Part shown: positions 23,172 to 29,023 of the stretch, in pieces
How positions within the stretch are numbered: position 1 is the first letter of the stretch
Layout: the number at the start of each line of letters is the position of its first letter
DNA from: JANQRV01 sp964533785
GTDB taxonomy: Bacteria; Bacteroidota; Bacteroidia; Chitinophagales; Saprospiraceae
DNA: 29,023 nucleotides
NCBI GenBank assembly: GCA_964533785.1
Contig: CAZHNG010000035.1
Span: forward strand, 1 to 29,023
Direction of reading: 5' to 3'
Program-made: the position numbers and the translations under genes
The notes under the pieces: generated by a model
What the model was told of the DNA's origin: nothing
Databases searched by the model: none
Seen by the model: only the letters and a program-made list of their open reading frames with translations

Positions 23172-26100
23172 TTAAAGCTTTTGCTTGATCTCGATGATCT
23201 CGTATCCTTCGATGACATCGCCATCTTTTATGTCATTAAAGTTTTTGATTGAAATACCACATTCAAGGCCGGCTTTAACTTCTTTGACATCGTCTTTAAA
23301 TCGTTTGAGGGAGGAAATTTCTCCAACAGCCCCTTCTTTGGTAGGGAATACGACGATACCATCCCGAATAAGTCGAATATTGGTATTTCTAGTGATTTTT
23401 CCTTCTTGTACATAACAACCCGCAATGGTACCAACTTTACTGATCTTAAAGGTCTCACGTACCTCAACCTGGGCCACCACTTTTTCTTCTTTAATGGTAT
23501 CCAACATACCCTCGATGGCTTTTTTGAGTTCTTCAATAGCCTCGTAGATAATGGAGTAAGTTTTTATTTGGACACCTTCACGTTCAGCTAATTTACGGGC
23601 ACCACTCGAAGGACGAACCTGGAAACCGATAATGATCGCATCGGAAGCCGAAGCAAGAAGAACGTCGGATTCGATGATTTGACCTACCGCTTTGTGGATA
23701 ATATTCACCTGAACTGTTTCGTGAGATTGTTTGATCAGGGAGTCGGAAAGTGCTTCCACCGAACCGTCAACATCACCTTTTACGATCAGGTTCAATTCTT
23801 TAAAGTTACCAAGCGCTAGACGCCTACCGATTTCATCTAAACTAATGCGTTTAGTGGCCCGGTTGGCCTGTTCTCTGGCAATTTGAGCCCTTCTGTTGGC
23901 AATTTGTCTGGCCTCCTGTTCGGAGTCCACCTCTTTAAAGCGGTCTCCCGCTTGTGGCGCACCGCTTAATCCGAGTACAAGAACTGGTGCAGACGGCCCT
24001 ACTTTTTTAACTCTTTTCCCGCGTTCATTGAACATGGCTTTGACTTTTCCGGAGTATTCACCGGCTACTATAGGATCGCCGATAGAAAGCGTTCCGGTTT
24101 GTACCAGCATTTTAGTGACGTAGCCTCTACCTTTATCCAGGGAAGCCTCAATAACTGCTCCGGCAGCTGCTCGGTCAGGATTCGCCTTTAATTCAAGTAT
24201 TTCAGCTTCCAGCAGTACTTTTTCTAATAATTCTTCAATTCCCTGGCCGGTCTTGGCAGAAATATCCTGAGATTGGTATTCTCCTCCCCATTCTTCTACC
24301 AATAGATTCATAGAAGCCAGTTCTTGTTTGATACGCTCCGGTTGAGCTCCTTCCTTATCGATTTTATTAATAGCAAAAACGATGGGAACACCTGCCGCCT
24401 GAGCGTGGCTAATGGCCTCTTTGGTTTGAGGCATGATAGCATCGTCTGCAGCGACAATGATAATTGCGATGTCTGTTGCTTTTGCACCACGGGCTCTCAT
24501 CGCAGTAAAGGCTTCGTGTCCCGGGGTATCTAGAAATGTGATCTTTTTACCATCGACTTTGACTTCGTAAGCTCCAATATGTTGCGTAATACCTCCGGCC
24601 TCGCCGCCGGCAACATTGGCAGAACGGATATAATCCAGCAAGGAGGTTTTACCGTGGTCAACGTGTCCCATTACCGTAACGATCGGAGCACGAGGGACTA
24701 AATCTTCAGGATCGTCGATTATTTCTTCTTCTTCACTATCTACCTCTTCAACACTGATAAATTCTACCTGATGATCAAATTCATCTGCAACGAGTTCTAT
24801 GATTTCAGCATCTAATCTTTGATTGATAGATACGATCACGCCAAGGTTCATACAAGTGGTGATAACATCGGTCACGGGAACATCCATTAGGGAAGCCAGT
24901 TCGGAAACGGTTACAAACTCGGTGAGTTGTAACTTATCGTTTTGTTGTTCTTGCTCTTTGGCTTCTTGTCTTTCACGCATTCGGTCCCTATTCTCCCGGC
25001 GCAGTTTTTGGCGTTTTTTCTTACCGCCGCCGGAAAGCCTGGCCATAGTTGCCTTGATCTTTTCTTCGATCTCCTTAGTGGATACCTCTTTCGGCTGATC
25101 TTGACGACCACGGTTTCTAGAACCTGAACGATTACCTCTGTCGCGCCCTGACCTTCGGGAAGATCTGTCTTTGCCTGAAGGAACCGTTGAAATTGTTCTT
25201 CGGACTCTTTTCCTTTTTTTCTTTTCGTCGGCAGAAGTTTGATCTTCCTTAGACTTGGGTTTTGGTTTTTTCTTATCCTGCTGGGATTTGCCTGCTTTGG
25301 TTTTTTCTTTAGGCTCTTCTTTCTTTTTCTTTTTCTTTTTAAACTTGTCCGTATCGATTTTCCCCAGGATCTTTAATCCCCTCAATTCCGGAGCTTCCGC
25401 CCTCAATACCTCATCTTTGGGAGCTTGTGAGCCGGAAGCTTCTTCTTTCTTGTCCTGGGTAGCTTCTTTTTTCTGCTCTTTGTTTTCTTTTTCTTCTTCT
25501 TTTTTTGCTTTAACCGGCTTGGTTTCTTTTTGGGGTTTAGGGGCCTCTTTTTTAGGAGTTTCTTTCTGAATGTTCTCTTCTTCAGTTTTAGAAATAGCTT
25601 CTTTTTCTTGAGGCTTTTCTTTTGGAGGAAGGGTAGCCTTGGAAGTTTTAGCTTCTGTATCTTCTTTCTTCTGCTCTTTTACTTTTGTTTCGACAGGTTC
25701 TTCTTTCTTGCTAGGAGCTTTTTCCGGTTGCTGATCGATTTTTTCTTTTGTGGATTGATCTTCAACAGGTTTTTCAACCGTTTTTTCTTTTTTCGCTTCG
25801 ACTTTTTTGCCTTTATTCTTCAGGCGGCTGCTGAGGTCGATCTTACCAACCACTTTTAATTTAGCTTCCGGAACATCTGCTTTGACTACTTCTTCGTTGG
25901 AGGCAGGAACTGGTTCGTTCTTCCTTTCTTCAGCAGGTTGTTTAACTTTTTCTTCCGTAGGTTCCTTTTTCGGTTTAGAAGATGGGTCGGTTGTTTTGGC
26001 CATAGGAGCATCCGTGACTTGTTCTTCTTTTTTTCCTGCCGGCCTCGTACCAATGATAAGCTGATCAGCCTTTTCTTTAATCGCAATAGACTTTTGAAAC

Positions 26101-26246
26101 TCTTTTATCAACTCATCGTACATCTCATCACTAACTTTCGCAGTAGGTTTATTCTCTATTTCAAACCCATTGTTAGTCAAATGATCTACGATAGTTGCCG
26201 TTCCAACGTTCAATTCTTTTGCTATCTTAACTAAGCGTTTTGCCAT
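23172..26246 (-). CDS. infB: Translation initiation factor IF-2
   Basis: The 1024-residue GTPase places initiator fMet-tRNA on the ribosome. The N-terminal IF2_N-type helix bundle (MAKRLVKIAKELNVGTATIVDHL) is followed by a very long low-complexity Lys/Glu/Pro linker (about 70-420), as usual in Bacteroidota. A second IF2_N-like segment follows (about 445-510, LTEFVTVSELASLMDVPVTD), then the G domain: GHVDHGKT (527-534), DTPGHEAF (573-580), NKID (627-630), and domains II-IV to the end. Unlike the common compact order, it is separated from nusA by 357 bp and seems to have its own promoter with a roughly 190-nt leader. A palindromic repeat follows the stop. Confidence 0.98.
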   Translation of the reverse strand: MAKRLVKIAKELNVGTATIVDHLTNNGFEIENKPTAKVSDEMYDELIKEFQKSIAIKEKADQLIIGTRPAGKKEEQVTDAPMAKTTDPSSKPKKEPTEEKVKQPAEERKNEPVPASNEEVVKADVPEAKLKVVGKIDLSSRLKNKGKKVEAKKEKTVEKPVEDQSTKEKIDQQPEKAPSKKEEPVETKVKEQKKEDTEAKTSKATLPPKEKPQEKEAISKTEEENIQKETPKKEAPKPQKETKPVKAKKEEEKENKEQKKEATQDKKEEASGSQAPKDEVLRAEAPELRGLKILGKIDTDKFKKKKKKKEEPKEKTKAGKSQQDKKKPKPKSKEDQTSADEKKKRKRVRRTISTVPSGKDRSSRRSGRDRGNRSGSRNRGRQDQPKEVSTKEIEEKIKATMARLSGGGKKKRQKLRRENRDRMRERQEAKEQEQQNDKLQLTEFVTVSELASLMDVPVTDVITTCMNLGVIVSINQRLDAEIIELVADEFDHQVEFISVEEVDSEEEEIIDDPEDLVPRAPIVTVMGHVDHGKTSLLDYIRSANVAGGEAGGITQHIGAYEVKVDGKKITFLDTPGHEAFTAMRARGAKATDIAIIIVAADDAIMPQTKEAISHAQAAGVPIVFAINKIDKEGAQPERIKQELASMNLLVEEWGGEYQSQDISAKTGQGIEELLEKVLLEAEILELKANPDRAAAGAVIEASLDKGRGYVTKMLVQTGTLSIGDPIVAGEYSGKVKAMFNERGKRVKKVGPSAPVLVLGLSGAPQAGDRFKEVDSEQEARQIANRRAQIAREQANRATKRISLDEIGRRLALGNFKELNLIVKGDVDGSVEALSDSLIKQSHETVQVNIIHKAVGQIIESDVLLASASDAIIIGFQVRPSSGARKLAEREGVQIKTYSIIYEAIEELKKAIEGMLDTIKEEKVVAQVEVRETFKISKVGTIAGCYVQEGKITRNTNIRLIRDGIVVFPTKEGAVGEISSLKRFKDDVKEVKAGLECGISIKNFNDIKDGDVIEGYEIIEIKQKL

Positions 26247-26603
26247 ATTTATATTTAGTGACTTAAGCTGCGTATTTAGACAGGCAAAAGCAAATATCCT
26301 AAAGAGTTCTCTTTTACATAATATCCAAGTTGTTTTGGTTTAGTAATTGAAAATGCTCATCAAAAAAGCTTTTACCTAAGGAACAACCTCTGTGATAGTG
26401 TCTTAATCTACTTTATTAGATAAGGTTGTAATAAATTGCGCCGCAAAGATAATTGTTTCTTAGTGGTTTATAAAATTTTATTCTCCTTGATATTAAATTG
26501 TTAATTAGGCCAAACGGCTTAACTTTTTTACACACAAGATTCTAACAGCGGATACGATAAAATCGTTCCCATGTCGAAGATTTTTTTCTGGGTTTTTGAC
26601 CGT
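26247..26603. other. 357-bp nusA-infB gap holding the infB leader
   Basis: No gene on either strand. On the minus strand it contains, after the nusA stop, a -7 box at 26444-26451 and then a leader of about 190 nt up to the infB ATG. In the leader an outer pair ACAACCT / AGGTTGT (26383-26389, 26423-26429) encloses ATCTA / TAGAT (26406-26410, 26417-26421), which gives a nested stem near the predicted 5' end. Confidence 0.55.
26444..26451 (-). promoter_or_regulatory. -7 box of a separate infB promoter
   Basis: The minus strand reads TATCTTTG followed by CGGCGC, a full match to TAnnTTTG and a very common Bacteroidota promoter context. A -33 TTG at 19-21 bp is not evident; the region there is TTTTATAA. 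The same octamer TATCTTTG serves the rimP promoter. Confidence 0.6.
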
Positions 26604-27845
26604 TTATTCCTCTTCGAACTCTGCTTCTAGAATTTTCAATACTTCATCTATTGTTTCTTCTTCCAAGTCAGTTCTTCTCAGCAGTTCTTGCTTGCTCAAT
26701 ACCAATACACTCCGGGCAGTGTCGCACCCGATGGATTTAAATGCATCTATTATCCATTCTTCTATTTCATCAGCGAATTCCTCCAGATTAACGTCATCAA
26801 TTTCTACTTCTTCAACATTTCTGAAAACATCGATCTCATAACCGGTTAGTTCACTGGCCAGCTTTATATTTGAACCTCCTTTTCCGATCGCTAGTGATAT
26901 TTGATCAGGTTCAAGGAAGACTTTAGCGTATTTATTTTCCGTATCCAGATCAATAGAAGAGACTTTGGCGGGTGTAAGCGCACGTTGTATAAATAAGGTG
27001 AGATTATTGGTGTAATTGACAATGTCGATATTTTCATTGCCCAACTCTCTTACAATTCCGTGAATTCTGGACCCTTTCATACCGACACAGGCACCAACGG
27101 GGTCTATCCTATCATCATAGGATTCTACAGCAACTTTGGCGCGTTCTCCCGGGATACGAACGATCTTCTTGACCGTTATTAACCCATCCTCGATCTCCGG
27201 TACTTCTTGTTCTAGTAATTTGGCCAGAAACTCCGGTGCGGTGCGTGAAAGAATAACTTGTGGGTTGTTATTGCGCATTTCCACACTTTTGATCACGCCT
27301 TTTACCATATCGCCTTTTCTGAAAAAGTCTCCTTTGATGAGCTCGTTTCTTGGCATGATCAGTTCATTACTGGTGGCATCATCGAGTATAAGGATCTCCC
27401 GTTTCAATATTTGGTGGACCTCACCGAGTATGATGTCACCTACTCTTTCCATGTATCTTTTGTAGACCTCGTCCTTTTCAAGTTCCATGATCCTGGAGAT
27501 CAAAGTTTGCCGGGCAGCCATGATGGCTCTGCGGCCGAAATCCTCAAGTTCCAATTGCTCGTAGCATTCTTCTCCGATCTCATAGTCTTCGTCGATTGCT
27601 AGAGCCTCGGATATGGAGACCTGGCTTCTGTCGTCAGTCACTTCACCGTCAGGAACGATCTCTCTCACCCGCCACAATTCTAAATCTCCTTTAGTTGTAT
27701 TGACGATCACATCGAAGTTATCATCAGAACCGTATTTTTTGCGGATCAAAGTTCGGAAAACGTCCTCCAATACCCTGACCATGGTTGGACGATCAATATT
27801 TTTTCCCGCTTTAAATTCCGAGAAAGTGTCTACTAGGTTCATCAT
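26604..27845 (-). CDS. nusA: Transcription termination/antitermination factor NusA
   Basis: The 413-residue RNA-polymerase-binding factor controls pausing, termination and antitermination. Order: an N-terminal RNAP-binding domain (1-130), an S1 domain (about 135-200, DIILGEVHQILKREILI), and two KH domains with GMKG (255-258) and GKGG (321-324), then a short acidic C-terminus with a helix-hairpin-helix-like end (about 360-413, SIGCDTARSVLVLSKQELLRRTDLEEETIDEVL). The E. coli-type AR repeats are absent, as in most Bacteroidota. Its ATG overlaps the rimP stop by 4 bp, so translation is coupled. Its own promoter region (before rimP) carries a terminator-like hairpin, which could be a NusA feedback site. 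Confidence 0.97.
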   Translation of the reverse strand: MMNLVDTFSEFKAGKNIDRPTMVRVLEDVFRTLIRKKYGSDDNFDVIVNTTKGDLELWRVREIVPDGEVTDDRSQVSISEALAIDEDYEIGEECYEQLELEDFGRRAIMAARQTLISRIMELEKDEVYKRYMERVGDIILGEVHQILKREILILDDATSNELIMPRNELIKGDFFRKGDMVKGVIKSVEMRNNNPQVILSRTAPEFLAKLLEQEVPEIEDGLITVKKIVRIPGERAKVAVESYDDRIDPVGACVGMKGSRIHGIVRELGNENIDIVNYTNNLTLFIQRALTPAKVSSIDLDTENKYAKVFLEPDQISLAIGKGGSNIKLASELTGYEIDVFRNVEEVEIDDVNLEEFADEIEEWIIDAFKSIGCDTARSVLVLSKQELLRRTDLEEETIDEVLKILEAEFEEE

Positions 27846-28342
27846 TTGAATGAAATTTTAACGGTTGCTTTTTTTATATTGTTATAAGGGATTGCTGTTT
27901 GCACTACTTCTTTGCGCTTCTTTTTCCCTTGTTTTACGGTTACTTCTTTTTCCAGTGTTATGGCTTCATCAGTTGCGGCGATCAATTCACCTTTTTCAGT
28001 ATTGCCCGAATCCAATAATTTAACCTCAAGTCTTCTGCCAATATTTTTGAAGTATTGCCGCTTTAATTTTAAGGGTCTGGCAACGCCGGGAGAAGAGACG
28101 TTGAGGGTGTATTTTTCTCCCAGCCATAAAGCCTCATCTAAGGTTTGTTCCAAATAGCGGCTTATTGTTCTGCAGAGCCTGAAATCTACCCCTTCGTCGC
28201 TATCAATAAATACTTCTAATTTGTTGTTGGCACTGAGATTGATCTCAATTAGAAAACAATGCTTAAATTCCGGTTCGGTAAATTTTTGTTCAAGAAGTTC
28301 CGTTATCTTGCCTTCAATATCTTGCATCTTCATTATATTCAT
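27842..28342 (-). CDS. rimP: Ribosome maturation factor RimP
   Basis: The 166-residue protein is needed for 30S subunit maturation. RimP_N (about 1-85: ELLEQKFTEPEFKHCFLIEINLSANNKLEVFIDSDEGV..., LCRTISRYLEQ, YTLNVSSPGVARPL) and the RimP_C Sm-like barrel (about 95-166: GRRLEVKLLDSG, AIPYNNIKKATVKISFK) are both present. The start is ambiguous among ATG 28342, 28333 and 28327; the first lies directly after a U-run. It overlaps nusA by 4 bp. The order rimP-nusA-infB is the classic translation/transcription operon. The leader holds a hairpin discussed separately. Confidence 0.95.
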   Translation of the reverse strand: MNIMKMQDIEGKITELLEQKFTEPEFKHCFLIEINLSANNKLEVFIDSDEGVDFRLCRTISRYLEQTLDEALWLGEKYTLNVSSPGVARPLKLKRQYFKNIGRRLEVKLLDSGNTEKGELIAATDEAITLEKEVTVKQGKKKRKEVVQTAIPYNNIKKATVKISFK

Positions 28343-28381
28343 AAAAAACCAAAAGAGGGAACTGATTCAGTTCCCTCTTTT
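28343..28381 (-). terminator. Intrinsic-terminator-like hairpin in the rimP leader (candidate attenuator)
   Basis: A 15-bp inverted repeat, AAAAGAGGGAACTGA (28351-28365) and TCAGTTCCCTCTTTT (28367-28381), with a one-base centre. Read on the minus strand it is a GC-containing stem followed by UUUUGGUUUUUU whose last U touches the rimP ATG at 28342. No minus-strand gene lies upstream inside the window, so the hairpin sits between the rimP promoter and rimP itself. Confidence 0.75.
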
Positions 28382-28402
28382 GAAAATTCTTTGGAATTTT
28401 TG

Positions 28403-28433
28403 CAAAGATAGGATAATTATCTAATATAAACAA
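28403..28433 (-). promoter_or_regulatory. Bacteroidota-type promoter of rimP-nusA
   Basis: The minus strand reads TTG (28431-28433), a 20-bp spacer, then TATCTTTG (28403-28410), matching TTG / 19-21 bp / TAnnTTTG. The predicted start of transcription is near 28397, 15-20 nt before the leader hairpin, so the 5' UTR would be about 55 nt. Confidence 0.65.
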
Positions 28434-28486
28434 GTGTTTGGAATAGCCTGAAGTATTTCTGTAATTTCAGAAAAAAATGAAATCTA

Positions 28487-28519
28487 TTTGGATATTTGAT
28501 TGTTTGAAAGGTAATTTCG
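28487..28519 (+). promoter_or_regulatory. Promoter candidate for mqnC
   Basis: TTTG (28487-28490), a 21-bp spacer, then TAATTTCG (28512-28519), one mismatch from TAnnTTTG. The ATG follows 10 bp later, so the leader would be very short. A near-palindrome, TCTGTAATTTCAGA (about 28458-28471), lies between this and the divergent rimP promoter. Confidence 0.45.
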
Positions 28520-28528
28520 CACATAAAT

Positions 28529-29023
28529 ATGATTATGAATACGGAAGAATTGTTGCAAAAAGGTCTTTCCTGTGACTTTTTAAGTGCCGAAGAAGGCTGC
28601 TTTCTGTTTGAAAATGCCAGTACTGCTGATCTGGCCTACGTTGCAAATAAATTGAGGCAGCGGCATGTCTCGGGAAACATTGTCACCTGGATTATTGACC
28701 GGAATTCGAATACTACAAATGTTTGTATTGCTAATTGTAAGTTTTGTAATTTTTACCGTCGGCCCGGTCATGAGGAATCTTACATTACGACCATTGAACA
28801 GTACAAGCAGAAGATCGAAGAACTATTTCGTTTCGGTGGAGAACAATTGCTGCTTCAGGGCGGTCATCATCCGGATTTAGGGCTGCAATATTATTGTGAT
28901 CTTTTTAGGGAATTGAAGTCGTTATATCCGAATTTGAAATTACATGCGCTCGGACCGCCGGAAATTGCTCATATTACAAAACTCGAAAAATCGACTCATA
29001 TAGCAGTATTGTCTGCTTTAAAA
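28529..29023 (+). CDS. mqnC: Cyclic dehypoxanthinyl futalosine synthase MqnC, 5' part
   Basis: A radical-SAM enzyme of the futalosine route to menaquinone. The frame is open from ATG 28529 (or 28535) to the window end, giving 165 residues of an expected ~370. The [4Fe-4S] motif is CIANCKFC (Cys66, Cys70, Cys73), preceded by IIDRNSNTTNV and followed by NFYRRPGHEESY; LLLQGGHHPDLGLQYY (107-122) and LHALGPPEI (138-146) are typical of MqnC rather than MqnE, in particular the 'IDRN.N.TNVC' lead-in. It implies menaquinone-based respiration. It is divergent from rimP, with 186 bp between start codons. The 3' part lies outside the window. Confidence 0.92.
   Translation, partial: MIMNTEELLQKGLSCDFLSAEEGCFLFENASTADLAYVANKLRQRHVSGNIVTWIIDRNSNTTNVCIANCKFCNFYRRPGHEESYITTIEQYKQKIEELFRFGGEQLLLQGGHHPDLGLQYYCDLFRELKSLYPNLKLHALGPPEIAHITKLEKSTHIAVLSALK

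Noticed and set aside
25530..25859. Phe/Ser-rich plus-strand frames opposite infB
   Set aside because: They mirror the Lys/Glu-rich (AAR/GAR) linker codons of IF2 on the other strand.

Overview
The window reads as chromosome of a Bacteroidota bacterium, most likely of the Saprospiria (Lewinella/Haliscomenobacter-like). This is inferred from protein families typical of that group (DUF6029, Omp28-like lipoproteins, a 1024-residue IF2 with a long Lys/Glu linker, MqnC), the lack of clear Shine-Dalgarno sites, and several Bacteroidota-type -7 boxes of the form TAnnTTTG. No tRNA, rRNA, CRISPR array, prophage or intact insertion sequence was seen.

Layout. 1-3022: a siroheme-synthesis gene converges on a small secreted protein, followed by a two-gene minus-strand unit (alpha/beta hydrolase and EamA/DMT exporter). 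3023-8529: a Fpg/Nei-type DNA glycosylase with an apparently zinc-less finger, a carboxypeptidase-regulatory-like secreted protein, and a divergent TlpA / DUF6029 pair followed by an Omp28-like thioredoxin-fold lipoprotein; heptamer repeat arrays sit at the 3' ends of the divergent pair. 9145-16450: a four-gene minus-strand operon of planctomycete-type extracytoplasmic proteins (PSCyt1-PSCyt2-LamG-PSD1 lipoprotein, DUF1501 Tat protein, DUF2231-heme-LRR membrane protein, NHL beta-propeller Tat protein), interrupted by a 12-copy heptamer array. 16559-17966: an AT-rich island with two overlapping unknown genes, bounded by two long perfect hairpins that share a stem sequence; it looks like a toxin/immunity-type pair. 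17990-22903: rny, zapA, a ZapB-like coiled-coil gene and pheT, all on the minus strand. 23172-28342: infB, nusA and rimP on the minus strand, with a separate promoter for infB. From 28529: the 5' part of mqnC (menaquinone synthesis by the futalosine route), running off the right edge.

The most interesting signals are: (i) a Bacteroidota-type promoter followed by an intrinsic-terminator-like hairpin whose U-run abuts the rimP start codon, which looks like an attenuator of the rimP-nusA operon; (ii) the candidate effector/immunity island with a sigma70-like promoter and palindrome; (iii) the period-7 intergenic arrays; (iv) two MITE-like inverted-repeat elements; (v) the DNA glycosylase finger that has lost three of its four zinc cysteines. 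Family calls come from recalled motifs and no database was searched.
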